DNA from: Breviolum minutum Mf 1.05b.01
Lineage: Eukaryota > Sar > Dinophyceae > Suessiales > Symbiodiniaceae
DNA: 64,000 bases
Direction: 5' to 3'
Assembly (NCBI GenBank): GCA_000507305.1
Contig: DF240704.1
Span: forward strand, 42,364-106,363
Positions 32,301 through 42,394 of the stretch are shown here, in pieces; the first letter of the stretch is position 1; the number at the start of each line of letters is the position of its first letter. The notes under the pieces were generated by a model, which had not been told where the DNA came from, ran no database searches, and worked only from the letters and a program-made list of their open reading frames with translations. A program made the translations under genes and the position numbers.

Positions 32301-35300
32301 TGCAGTTGGTGTCAGATTTCCATATCTGTTCCTCCATGGCCCAGGTCGAGGCTCAGAGTTGAAGGTCATGAGTGGCCGCCTGGCAACCACATGGGTCCAG
32401 AGACCCATCGAAAAGTTTTAAAAGTATGGTCATCAATTCTGGTAGTATTGAAGATTATTTTTCAGTAGCATCTGAAGATCATCTAAGTTCTAAGCACTTA
32501 AAGTTATTGGTCGCGATCCATCCAACGATGGGTGCTATGATGGGATGCAGAAGCGAACCCGTCGGGTGACTTCATGTGGCTGAGGTATTGAGACCAAGAG
32601 CCCGGGCTTCTTCACTCGAGGCAAGACATTACTCTTGACAAGTTGCACACCACACGCCACAACCAACAACTCATTGGTCTGAATCCGTGTCATGCTGCGT
32701 ACGAGTGCTAGGCATCCGCGAGAAGCAGTCGGAAAGAAGAGGGTTCGACACAGATCGCATGATCTTTCGCGATGATGAACTGAGCCGCCCGGCTTTAAAA
32801 TACAATCACTGTTTTGAAGGTAGGGAAGCAAATGGCATGAAGGGGTCGTGATAGTTCCGCATCTTCTTGAGTATGTCACGAACGGTGCTGCCGATAAACT
32901 CATACCACGACCGAGGTTACGCCCTGGGTGTCTTGATGGCAGTTGATGGGCAAAGGATTAATGTGCGGCCTTGTTGATCGGCGAGAGTTGCGATGTGACA
33001 AAGGGTAGCACCACCTGTTGAAAGAACCTTCACCCATCCAAAAGGGGTGTGAAAATATAGTGGCTCAATGGCATATTTATCTATGGCAGGTTGGTCTCCC
33101 CACACCCAAAGTGGGTCTTGAGTCTTGAGGTAAAGATGGCGCCACAAGGAAGAAACTGGAACTGGCCTCTGGCGCCATTCTGCAGTATGTGGGCCATGTG
33201 GTGCTGTGGCAGAAAATGTGTCATAGGAATTTCTGCCACCTACCTTTGCAGGAGCTCAAGAAAAGACCGGATGCAAACAGCAAACCTGCCTTTGCCTGGA
33301 ATCCAAGGCCTTTATTGGAGGCACTTTGAAGGAGAGGAGGCGTTGCCGCGAGTTTGTGGCTTGGCTGAATGGAGTTGGCATTCCTTTTCTGGTACATTTG
33401 TCGCGGTGGCAAAGTGAACCTGGGAAGCCGGTGAAGCTGTCAGGATTCTTGGGCCAAGTGGATCCAAATTGCTCACTCAAATTGACTTCGTTTAGAGTGG
33501 TTTAAACTTTCAACGATTTAATTTGGTTTCCATCCAGACTTTGGGAGGTCCAACTTGGTGCCAAGTTGGCCGAGGTCAATTGGCTCCTGCAGCAGCGCCG
33601 CGGTTCCGTGACCATCACGGACCTTCATCGCCGGGAAGACGTCACTGAGGTGAGGATGCCGGGGCGGTGAAGGGGGGTCAGGTTCAGGTGCCTTGTTTTG
33701 GCAGTAAGCCATCGCATTCTGGTTGCGAATGTTGTGAACCAAAATGATTTTCACAGGCTGACATTTTGTTTACGCCGATGCCGACAGATTTCACTAGAGG
33801 TCCTAGTCGGATGAGCCGACGTAGTTTGTTTTCTCTGTCGTTTCGATGTCGCGAAGATGATTGCATGTGGGGCTGAGGTGAAGATTCCTGACAGCTGCAA
33901 AGGCTGGGTGACCGGCACCTTAGCAAAGATGGAACCAAAGGTAAGGAAGCAAAGGAAGCAGATCATAAGGCAAACAATGACAGCTGGTTTCATCCAACCA
34001 AGGCAACCGTGGGAGCGAGCTGCGACGCATGGAGCAGGCTTAGAACTCAAGATGCTTGCTGCTTTCTGCATTTTCTGCTTGCCCTTGAACATCCAAAACT
34101 GGTACTGGTAGAGTCTTTACCGAGATGAAAGTTGTTGAAAGTTTTTAAACTTTGCCTTGTGAAGTTCCATGACAGTTTCTGTTGACGCCTCGTCCACTAT
34201 TGTGCCATAGGAAACCGGGACCTTTATGTTCATGGCCCTGGACGCTCGGGGAGATGAGAGGCTGGGATGTTGCCATGTTTGGCGGCGGTAGGCAGCACAG
34301 CCTCTGTACAAAATGTGCGTGATCCATCGTGATCCTGCGGCTGTACCTCAGAACCGCTGGTATGATCCAAAAAAATCCAAAAAAACCAGAGACTCCCGAA
34401 AGGTGGTTTGGCATTGTTTGGCCACGTTCTTTCGACATTGGAGTGTTTTGAAATGCTTCGATAGCGGACCCCTTTAAAAGATTTTAAAATGCTGGATCGG
34501 GTGCTTGTTCTAGATGCCTTGGCCAGAATTCATTTACCACGGCTGCTGACACTTCTTTTCACTTGTTACTTGTTACATATCTGTGATAATGCCTTGGCCG
34601 GCTTATTTGGTCCGGTCGTTTCGTGTGCTTGTCAGTTTTTACACTTGGTTCTGCTTATGCCATATCTGTGTATTTGCAACAAGTTGCGCACGGTGTGCTT
34701 TACACCTATGCTGGCATAATTGTCGATGCGGTATGAGGTTCCTGACTGAGTTTTAGCTAGTTTTGCAAGAGTCTCTCAATTTGCTACAGGTTGTTGATCT
34801 TCAGCACCTATGCCGGCACGAAAACTGGCCTGGGAGGCAGGAGGCACGCAGAGCGACGCTTGGTTACACTTGTCCAGGTGCAGGTGTGTGAGAGGACTCC
34901 GGTATGTAACAGACAAGCAATTGGTAGCAATCACTGAAGCAAAGTGTCCATAGATCCCTCAGCAGTTTCGCATAGTGGGCTGAAGATGTGGGGGAGAACT
35001 TCACTCCAAGACCTAAGGACTGGTCAACGAGATGATTGACGAGAAGCTTCGCCCCGGGCCGAAATTTGTGGCGATTTAACATGTACAGCAGGATACAGAA
35101 AGGTTTGGAGCAACGGAAGTGCCCAGTGCATGTTGGGATTCCCCACAACGCATGAAAGACGTTTTGGTTCAGATCTGAATGAAGAAAGATTCCCATTGAC
35201 AACAGACTTTCAGATTCTGCAAAGAGCACTGCTATAGACAGATCTGAATCAGGCAGTGACATGGACCGCCGCGGAGGACGACGCTCTCGGTCTGTCACTG

Positions 35301-35971
35301 GGCAGAAACATACCTTGGAGGTGTTGACAAAATGGCTACAGTAAGTACTGTATCCAACATGTGAGGTACTGACCCCATAGTAGCAATTGGATGGACATCG
35401 GCAAGAGGATGATGATGATTTTTTTTGATTATTTCATCAACAATATGCAATTCGAATGAGAGCCACGTCCTTTTCCAGGTAAGAGGATGATATAGACATA
35501 GAGCAACTATTTTATGCCAGCATCCCTTTGGAATGCGTTCAATACAAAGAAAGACATTGTTATGCATGTTCATCAATGATTGAGATGCAGATACGACAAC
35601 CACTGCTGCCCTCATGCTTGCATCCTAGGACAGTCGACGCCAGCGACGTCGCTCTAGCAGATCTCCATCATGGTGCCTTGGGGAAATGGGGCGTGGAATG
35701 TGGATCCAGAGACCTGGTTTGGAAGCACAACTAATGTGGAGAAAAGTTCATGGAAGACTTTGATATTACTTTGATGGACAGATTCACTTGGTTGACTTGT
35801 TCTCCTTCCTCCTTATTTTCCATCTTTTTCCCTGGAAGCTTCATACATTCCTTTTTTGTGATCGGAGACGAGAAAGAGATGCCTTTTTTGCCAACAGTTC
35901 CTACCATTGGCCCCGCCAGGTCTCCACGAGCTAGGTCGCGCTCGCCCCGGGGCATGCGTAGCTGGGATTAG
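26345..35971 (+). CDS. Multi-KH-domain protein with Arg/Ser-rich C-terminus (exon chain)
   Basis: KH domains bind single-stranded RNA or DNA through a GxxG loop. I assign these exons to one gene because each carries a KH-type signature and several join in phase. GAGGRTVERIQ is at 26345-26521, GSELKVLSAIE at 28542-28732, GKDGATRKKLELASGAILQY at 33130-33200, AFIGGTLKERRRCREF at 33308-33355, VNWLLQQRRGSVTITDLHRR at 33575-33649, VKIPDSCKGWVTG at 33878-33914, NRGSELRRMEQ at 34003-34037 and ETGTFMFMALDARGDER at 34211-34261. An Arg/Ser-rich tail ends at TAG 35969-35971. Such tails occur in splicing-type RNA-binding proteins. The 28.7-33.1 kb interval and parts of 34.3-35.2 kb still hide exons. Start unknown; exons at 23.5 and 24.9 kb may belong. 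That it is a single gene is inference. Confidence 0.6.
27442..27774 (+). other. 110-codon ORF inside the KH interval
   Basis: ATG 27442 to TGA 27772-27774, reading GTGLGFYRLAKETLELFPSS and VHPRKRRLVYFHIRKMYRLC. It may contain an exon of the KH gene or be incidental. Confidence 0.3.
27755..28732 (+). CDS. KH gene: middle exons
   Basis: 27755-27837 reads EDFEDGDLTILLVPPDVAPQ, like the first strand of a KH domain. 28290 onward reads VFIDSDLSKAQRLAVFG after the acceptor GCTTTCCAG, like the third strand. 28542-28732 reads KIIPPDVRKLCLM, GSIRGRRGSELKVLSAIE and GGYFASVRDSVPRTVGVEV, with a GRRG loop. It ends in a textbook donor, GG|GTAAGT. The following intron starts the purine-rich microsatellite. 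Confidence 0.55.
28776..29420. repeat. Purine-rich GAA/GAT/GAG microsatellite in a KH-gene intron
   Basis: About 645 bp of almost pure purine on the plus strand. Pure GAA runs (29195-29320) give way to a GAT run (29321-29372). A single N lies at 29222. Around it are longer units (AATGATACTAAAA-TAAGAAGAAAC at 29017 and 29144). Long open frames through it on either strand are by-products. Confidence 0.95.
29438..29567 (+). other. Possible exon after the purine repeat
   Basis: The frame reads YAVLRVLTSQVISRDKFKVR then MKSRDGKFHFAS before TAA at 29565-29567. It could be a KH-gene exon. A second small frame at 29607-29700 (RRQRQRKFLPSQDEA) follows an AG acceptor. Confidence 0.3.
29926..29936 (-). 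other. Pol III B-box-like 11-mer
   Basis: On the minus strand the sequence is GGTTCGAATCC, a perfect B-box consensus, but no matching A-box or cloverleaf is visible upstream. It may be a chance match or a tRNA-derived SINE remnant. Confidence 0.2.
30761..31323 (+). CDS. Coding pieces incl. terminal membrane-anchor exon
   Basis: A frame at 30761-30946 reads LFQQLEGPVYVAGWEERED and TVVDIPRALAESGKRRIGLE. The exon from 31086, after the acceptor GGATACATTACAG, reads FGGRVFRDATHCGFAKRCGP and IHPEEIEEPRWASWRR, then one transmembrane helix (TVFFGGIASIVVFVVAA), ending in a stop at 31321-31323. A single-pass C-terminal anchor is the simplest reading. Whether it lies within the KH gene or is an embedded gene is unresolved. 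Confidence 0.4.
31324..32534. other. Intronic or intergenic, nothing supported
   Basis: Only weak frames. The interval falls between recognised KH exons. Confidence 0.3.
32535..33147 (-). pseudogene. Antisense coding sequence with in-frame TAA, nested in the KH gene
   Basis: On the minus strand the frame from 33147 reads LWVWGDQPAIDKYAIEPLYF, FGWVKVLSTGGATLCHIATL and GRTLILCPSTAIKTPRA, then meets TAA (32917-32919). The same frame continues past the TAA with SWYEFIGSTVRDILKKMRNY and HDPFMPFASLPSKQ. A further minus frame down to 32535 reads RIQTNELLVVACGVQLVKSN and VLPRVKKPGLLVSIPQPHE. Codon use is convincing. I infer a decayed gene or retrocopy inserted in an intron. Family not recognised. 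Confidence 0.5.
33130..34261 (+). CDS. KH gene: best-resolved exon cluster
   Basis: Six exons: 33130-33200, 33308-33355, 33575-33649, 33878-33914, 34003-34037 and 34211-34261 (3' limit approximate). Together they encode the end of one KH domain (SGAILQYVGHV, KERRRCREF) and the start of the next (DVTEVKIPDSCKGWVTGNRG). The first three introns are GT-AG: 33201-33307, 33356-33574 and 33650-33877. The next two are GC-AG: 33915-34002 and 34038-34210. All phases agree. GC donors are a known dinoflagellate feature. This cluster is the strongest support for the KH call. Confidence 0.7.
35238..35971 (+). CDS. KH gene: Arg/Ser-rich C-terminal exons
   Basis: 35238-35340 encodes SESGSDMDRRGGRRSRSVTG and HTLEVLTKWL, ending in a perfect donor CA|GTAAGT at 35341. 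An exon from 35629 (acceptor GCATCCTAG) reads DSRRQRRRSSRSPS. 35898-35971 (acceptor TTTTTTGCCAACAG) reads TIGPARSPRARSRSPRGMRS and ends at TAG. The short RS/SR dipeptides suggest an RNA-processing role and phosphorylation sites. Linking these exons to the KH exons upstream is by position and style. Confidence 0.5.
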
Positions 35972-37165
35972 CGAGCGACAAAAAGGCTGCGCTGCGCTTC
36001 CAGAATAGAACAATTGACGAGTCAAACAATGCACGGAAGATGGAGCATTCTTGAGTCTGAAATATGACTACGAAACAATTTGCGCGTTGTATTGGGAGGA
36101 TGGGGGCCTGTATACACCTTAGATACTGTAAACAGTGTTGCAATATGTTGGAATACAGTAAGCCTCCAACATGGCCTCGGTCAGCTTTCACATCATTGCT
36201 GTGTCAACGCAAATGGTAGGTACACCATAAATTGTGGTCAGCATTGTCACCGTTGCACCTTCCAAATCATGGCAGGCTGCGAGGTCTTTCAAGGCCAGGG
36301 AAAGCACACCCGCATGAAACGAGGCCTATCCACCAGACCATCCGCTGCCGCGCTTCTCCTCATCCAATCAAGGTTGCAAGCTCAGCTTAGGCAGAAGTCC
36401 ATGAAGTGTCCGTTCAGTTTTTGTCGATGGGAAAACCTTAGAGTTTCAGCAAAATTCGGCAATTTAGATGCAACATCTGCATCTCTCGGAGGGACAGTTT
36501 TAAGCTCGTGACCAGTGACCATGTCGTGCAATGGAAGGTACCTATGCAGCGAAGCATGGCTACACGTGCGCAGGGGATGGCACAGCGGGATGAGAGCCGG
36601 TGGCATTGCTGCATACTACCGGATGCTTATACTTTGTGACTTATTATCAGGAGAACGGTATGCAGGCGGCTGTCCCAAGTCTGAGTGTATCTTGTGAAAA
36701 GGGTCCAAATGCATCTTCAGTTTCAGGGTTCTAGGACACTAGTAGATTTATGATGATTTGAAATTTATGATTTATTCATGCCTTTGCATGTTCAGCGTCT
36801 CTGGACCGAGGATGTAGTTTTACCTGCAGGGTTGTTGGATGTTTTTGCTTCAAAGTCGTGCAGTGAATCGCAATTATTTCTGCCTGCTGAACCTTGGCTG
36901 TGACCATGACAGTGAATTCACAGAAGGAGAGTGGGACACAAACACTACAAACCCTGGAGAGATTGGATTTGGATTGGATTTGCTACAAGCTATTTAACAC
37001 ATTTATCACAAAGTGAATGTACATAGTATAGTAGTATGACAGAATATATAGAGTACTTATGTTTTCAGACCTACATCCATATCCAGTAAATTTTACGGTC
37101 ACTCAATGCGAAAGTGCCACACACGTCGTTGAACCAGCTCGGGCGCGGAGACTGTAGCCGATGCC
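35972..37165 (+). other. Intergenic with a 143-codon ORF
   Basis: A frame at 36080-36511 (from an ATG near 36270: GCEVFQGQGKHTRMKRGLST) is open but its codon use is ordinary. No family can be named. Confidence 0.25.
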
Positions 37166-37321
37166 ATGGCATGGTCCACCTGGAGGATCCTCAACGGCCT
37201 GACCGGAGAGCTGACATGCGAGCTGGAAGCAAAAGATCCAACCATATCCCAATTGAAAAAGTCCATCGAGAAGGAGATCAACATCCACCCAGCAAGGCAG
37301 CAGGGGGAATATGTTGTTTAG
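37166..37321 (+). CDS. Ubiquitin-like domain start exon
   Basis: An ATG in an ideal context (GATGCCATGG) opens a frame reading WRILNGLTGELTCELEAKD and PTISQLKKSIEKEINIHPAR, then QQGEYVV and a stop at 37319-37321. The pattern (strand, GLTGE turn, strand, then the helix S-x-L-K-x-x-I-E-K-E-x-x-I-P-x-x-x-Q) is that of a ubiquitin-like beta-grasp fold. Only the first half is encoded, so the exon probably ends at AGGCAG| with the rest downstream. No diglycine is visible. Role not inferable beyond a ubiquitin-like fold. Confidence 0.5.
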   Translation: MAWSTWRILNGLTGELTCELEAKDPTISQLKKSIEKEINIHPARQQGEYVV

Positions 37322-38217
37322 ATATTATTTTGAGATATTTGGGATTGAAATGATTTGGGCGTTTGACTCCCAAAGATTGGTTGGTTGTGGGGATTTCATT
37401 GCATGACGGGGGAGTTGTTTAAAGGGACATCCAACTGTGCATACTCAAACACTTTGTTTCTAGCAGAACTTCTTTTGGCCCATGCTGCGTCCTTCTGCAG
37501 GCAGAACCTTCTCCAATGCGAACGGCTGATGAAAGACAGCGAGGCACCGAGAAGTGCAGCAATGATTTCTACAAGTGTCAAGTGCACAATGATTACCTGG
37601 AACGTTGAATTACGATGAGCTAAGCCACGCCGTCTCATGGGATTTCTAACGCAATGTGTACCAATTCCTGCTGGCCAGTTGTTTTGGGCAGCACGAATGC
37701 AAAGATACCATACAAACATGTGGAAGAGATCTTAAGAAGCTGAAGAGCATTGCCTCAAAACAGGTTGCCATAAATTTGGGCAGGCACGGGAAAGAAGCAT
37801 GCCAGGGAAGTCCCAAAAGTCAACCGATGATTTTACCCTGCGTGTCTATCTCGAAAGATCAGCATTCCTACTCTTTGCCGCCAAAACCAAATGTTCTTGG
37901 GATGAAAGTTTTCTATTGGTGAACAGTCGTGGAAAGACTGCAATGACACCTCCAGAATTGCTAATTTAATGTGTATACTAGGCATTGCAGTATGGAACTT
38001 TAAGGGATCAAAAATCATAGCACAAACTATCCTCCTGGTCACACCACAGCGAAGCTTTGCAGGTTGTGTCTTGGCATCCAAGTGCTGGCGAACTGCAGTT
38101 GCTGATACGCCACGTCCTCAGGTCCACCTTTCCTACCGATACTAAACACCTGGATACTCATGCGCCTCAAAAGGAAGGTTTAGGTTACATATGGTTGCAT
38201 GTACAGGATCTTTTCAG
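37322..38217. other. Gap with weak frames
   Basis: Open frames at 37385-37618 and 37656-37922 have no clear exon structure. Confidence 0.25.
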
Positions 38218-38366
38218 TGCTTCAAAGCGCTCATGTCGCGAAGTCCTTCTTGATGCCTGTCGTCCGTCCTGAAGGTCCAAAGGCAGGCGACTTGCAACCG
38301 GACCGCTGGGTGGAAATTCGCGGATGGGACAAGCACTACATAGGGCAGCACATCTGTGTGACTTAG
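38218..38366 (+). CDS. Coding exon, unknown protein
   Basis: After the acceptor ACAGGATCTTTTCAG the frame reads LQSAHVAKSFLMPVVRPEGP then AGDLQPDRWVEIRGWDKHYI, up to TAG at 38364-38366; a GTGTGA donor lies just before the stop. A later frame to 38554 (SVTEVLVTHVEDDLVKVEYC), after the acceptor CACGGTTCAG, may be the next exon. Good codon use; family not recognised. Confidence 0.45.
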
Positions 38367-38559
38367 CAAAAGTGGATCAGTTGGGAGTCGGGTGGAGAGA
38401 ATTGATACACTTGATACCATCATATACGATGTGTGTAAAAAATCAAGCTCGGATGGTCCCACGGTTCAGGATAGGGTGGATGTCAGTCACCGAGGTCCTC
38501 GTTACGCACGTTGAAGATGACCTGGTGAAGGTGGAGTATTGCTGTTACTGGTAGCAATG

Positions 38560-40071
38560 TTCATGTCATTTCATGACGTGTGTTGGGATCAGCTGTTTTG
38601 CACAACTGTCTCAGTTTGGATATGCTAGCAGCGTAGGGTCAAGAGTCAAGGGATGACATGGATATGTCAGGAACAAAGTTTAGGTTCGAAGTTTGAAAGC
38701 ATAACTTTTGGAACTTGGAAAAAAAACCTTAGGATCGGTCAGAACGCGTCATATTTCAACTTGGAGCAACCTGAGCAGCATTTGTCCGACAGCAAAAAGC
38801 TTTGGAAAGACATGGGACACACTGCTCCTGTTGGAGGAAAGCAGCATTGTCACAAGACAGGTTCAGAGGTTCAGACAAGTATCAAGTGAATCAAATGTTT
38901 GAACTCAATACAGGTGACCAGTGTGACACGTCAAAATTTGCTAACGAACCTTCCAGCATTCTTTCGGCCGATTGCATAGGATTTTATACTGCAAAAATTC
39001 TCCCATTGTTCACAGTTTAGAATGCTTTGCAGTTAGGTGCATTTATCCTTCCGTCCCCAGCAAGACCTCAAAGTGACATCACCATGGCCTCAGTTGGGAT
39101 GTGACAAAGATCACTGAAATCATTTGAAATCGTTTGCTTCGATGTGACATCATGCTAACCTGTGCTGGCCGCTGCGTTCGTGCTCCGTTGTTGCTGCGCG
39201 GGGACTTGCGAAAAGGTGCACGGGAATTTGGCTCGAGTTTGTGAAGTGATCACAGTATGTATAGATAGTATATAGAGACTGTATGTAGATGTGTGTTTTT
39301 GGTGTATGTAGTGTGAGATCAAGACACCAGATTGAACAGTTGCCATAGTTGGATGTTTGGCAAAACTTGTGGTATATCACTGTGTTTTCTTTGGTTCTGA
39401 AACAAAGAAGGCGCTTTCAAGAAGTATCTGCGGGTAACCGTAGCCTAATCCTTTAGATTTCAGCCTCGCACGCTGCACGACTAGTGACTAGTGGAGGCCA
39501 TCGATTTGGTGTCAGGAGCAATGTAGCTCTGAGTCCGAGAACTCAGTAGAACTCGATACTCAGGGGATCCATGGAGCTTACAATCCCTGTCTGCCATAGG
39601 GTTTTGGATCGCTTTGACAACACAAACCCTGTTGGAGATTTCTGGAATAGTCAGGTAGTTAACCTGAGCGAGTGTTTACAGAATGTCATGGAACTACAGC
39701 CTTAGATCACATGACAACTTCTATGTCTACGATGATTGCCCGAAAGGAAGGAATTCGCTTTTTGACACCCCATTCATTCTTAAGCCTTTCTGTCTTGAGG
39801 CGAAGGAAGACTATCTCAGCTGCTTGAAGCAGAGATAACAACCATGGCCATGCAAGAGGCTCCTGTTGTGGTGTGATTGAAAAGATAAAAGCTACTGTGT
39901 GAACAAAAAAGAGATGGTTCAGACACGGGGATGAGTGACTTTGGCACTGGCCAATCCAAGTAGTGTTCATTCTTTTTGGGCTACATCTAAAGCACCAGGC
40001 GTCTCCTTGCTGGGATCTCCACCCTTATCTTTCTAGATGTTTCTGAACTTTGACCCCTTCGCGCTTTGCAG
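38560..40071. other. Gap, nothing supported
   Basis: Only short unconvincing frames on both strands. Confidence 0.3.
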
Positions 40072-40230
40072 CAGGCTCGCAACATGTCCTTGCAAGACGT
40101 CATGGATCTTGGCAAAGAACCCGCATCGTTGCCGGCACTGCTCAATGAGGAAAGGTTTCAGACGCCCGAGACGGATACAACGGGTGCATATCCTGCAATG
40201 TATCCGAAATCCATTTCATGGTTTGTCTGA
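40072..40230 (+). CDS. Coding exon or short gene
   Basis: The acceptor CCCTTCGCGCTTTGCAG precedes QARNMSLQDVMDLGKEPASL then PALLNEERFQTPETDTTGAY, ending at TGA 40228-40230. An internal ATG at 40084 could be the start. Acidic, Pro/Thr-rich, no domain recognised. The next coding-like frame downstream is at 41074. Confidence 0.5.
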   Translation, partial: QARNMSLQDVMDLGKEPASLPALLNEERFQTPETDTTGAYPAMYPKSISWFV

Positions 40231-41073
40231 ATTTGAGTGGAATAAAACCTGGACAGACTGACGGCAAGAAATGTAGCGACTCCAAAAAAAATCCCACTTC
40301 CTTTTGATACATACGTATCATTTATAGAGTACCAGTGTAGAGTATGATAGTTAGATTATGTTAGATTATTCCTGATGATTCACGTGCTTCTCCAACCCAT
40401 GGATTGAGCAGGAGTTGCCAATACGTTATGCTCGGCGCATTTCGATGTTGGAAGCCCTGCCGCAGTGGCAGACCAAGGAAAGCATCAGGTCCGGGCCTTT
40501 GGAGTCGATGGATTGGATGTGTTGAAATGCTTGAAATTGCATGGACAAATGTAATGGACAAATGACACGGGATGTTTTTGTTGGGTCAGTCTCACACATC
40601 AAGTCATTTTGATGCATTGTATTGTCATGTTAGGATCTGTTTATATAGCCCTGCTGATAAGGGGTGCAATCCCAAACTGATTCCGTCGCATTTCTTTGCT
40701 GCCCTCCCTGTCACATCTCTGCACCGTGTTTTGAGTGAGGCACGTTCGGGAGATGTATGTCAAGTCTTTCAAGGACCCAGACCTTCCGATGGAGTCAAGT
40801 TGATGCCTTTTACCAGCGACCCATACTTGGGATAGTTTTGGTATGATTTCGTCATATCTGGATATTCTTTGAAGCAGCCAGTTGCAACCCATGGGAGGGT
40901 TGCCTCGTCGATGGATGGGAAGCATTGGCAGCTCTCCAGTGAAGGATCGAGAAGCAGATTTCTAGATGACACGGAGAGAATATGTCTTGAAACTTCCGGC
41001 ACTACAGCATTTTGCACTCATCCGGTCCGTAAATTTCCGCCCTTTCTTCTGCGCTTATCCCCCTTCTTGGCAG

Positions 41074-41171
41074 CCAAGAGACAAACGTCCAACATGCTTT
41101 CCCAGGAGCTTCGGATGGTGGACAACCTGAGCGAATTTGAACTCAGGCACGTGGCGCTGAGAAGGAGTTGA
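41074..41171 (+). CDS. Small terminal exon
   Basis: A pyrimidine-rich acceptor (TATCCCCCTTCTTGGCAG) is followed by KRQTSNMLSQELRMVDNLSE and FELRHVALRRS, then TGA. Unknown protein. Confidence 0.4.
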
Positions 41172-41351
41172 CTGGTGGTTTTTTTGTAGGGGAAGTGCTC
41201 GTTAAGAGGAATCAGGAGCCATACAGGCTTGACAGATAAGATCGATATTGGGGCTCTTGCGAGTGAGATGGATTCCAGACCTAGCCTATCAAGTCGACCT
41301 GCAGGAAGCACTCAAATCTAGACATCTGATATTCCTTTCATCATCTTTCAT

Positions 41352-41723
41352 TTGCACTTTGGTTGGAACATCTCGACAGTTCCAGTGGCATCCCATGCGG
41401 CCGTACACGCGTTCTCTGTTTTTTTTTCGATATTTGCTGAGGTTGCGCCTTGCAAAGATCAAGCGTCGCCACTGCCGAACGAACCTCTTAGTGCAAGGTT
41501 TCAAGGAGATGTGGCTGAAGTCTTCTCTCACCCTGTGAATCCCTTTGATGATTTTTCATTGATTTGTTCATCAAGATTCGTGACAGTTCGCACAAGACCA
41601 TTCTATGGATTTCTCTTCTGCACTTCCTATTGGATCATTTTTCTTTCTGACTTGCGTGGACAGGAGTACCTTCATCAAAAAGACTTATCTGAGCAGCAAA
41701 TCAACGACTGGTGTTTTGGTTGA
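41352..41723 (+). other. Open frame, possible exon
   Basis: After GATATTTGCTGAG (41436) the frame reads APCKDQASPLPNEPLSARF and GDVAEVFSHPVNPFDDFSL. A second plus frame ending at 41538 competes. Confidence 0.3.
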
Positions 41724-42263
41724 GCAATCCTACTGTATGCGCAGAAGGTAAACTGGTGGGATCACCATATCATTCCAGATCCTATACCTACAACGGATAA
41801 AGGTACCGTACTGAATTTGCATTTCGCCGTCTATCAGCAACTCCTTTCAGTTGATCTGAAATCTCAGTTGGCCCATTCATGATTCAACACCTGCATGTGA
41901 AGTGCATCGTTCCCAGAGGTTGAATGAGTTCTTCAAGCTGCGGATCTCGACAAATCTGTTGATTTCTCAGTTCCTGGAGATGGCCGATGATGCCTCCCAA
42001 GGAAGACACCTGGTGGCATTCAGGTACATGCATACAAGTGTCCAGTAGCACTTTTTTTTGTTGCACAGTGTACCACTTTTCTCAGCACAAAAGGGACCTG
42101 ATACGACATGATTGGTTCGCATCGGCCAAAATATGTGCTGCAATGCTAATTCCGGTCCTAGAGCAGTGCATGCCAAACATCCAAGCAGGTTCAGCTTTCA
42201 TTTGGCCGGCAGTTTGGATTGATTGGTTTGCGCTGTTGAACATTTTCCACTGAGGTGAGACAG

Positions 42264-42394
42264 ATGCGAACTTGGATTCATATCAAAGCTCTATCAGCAA
42301 TCAATGCAGCTTTGCCGAAGATAGTGTTGTGGAGATGTTTCGTTTCCACTCCCCAAACAAGAGCGAACAGTTTTGTGATGTGGAACTTTCTTGA
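42264..42394 (+). CDS. Coding exon, unknown protein
   Basis: After GTGAGACAG the frame reads NLDSYQSSISNQCSFAEDS then VVEMFRFHSPNKSEQFCDVE, up to TGA at 42392-42394. The same frame stays coding-like beyond the TGA (TERLSTECGEVGIHKH). A splice site or an internal stop is possible. Confidence 0.4.

Noticed and set aside
33308..33346. Apparent one-base frameshift in the KH exon (open frame ending at 33327-33329 and another frame taking over)
   Set aside because: Placing a GT-AG intron at 33201-33307 gives a phase-consistent join to AFIGGTLKERRRCREF, the expected KH continuation, so no frameshift is needed.
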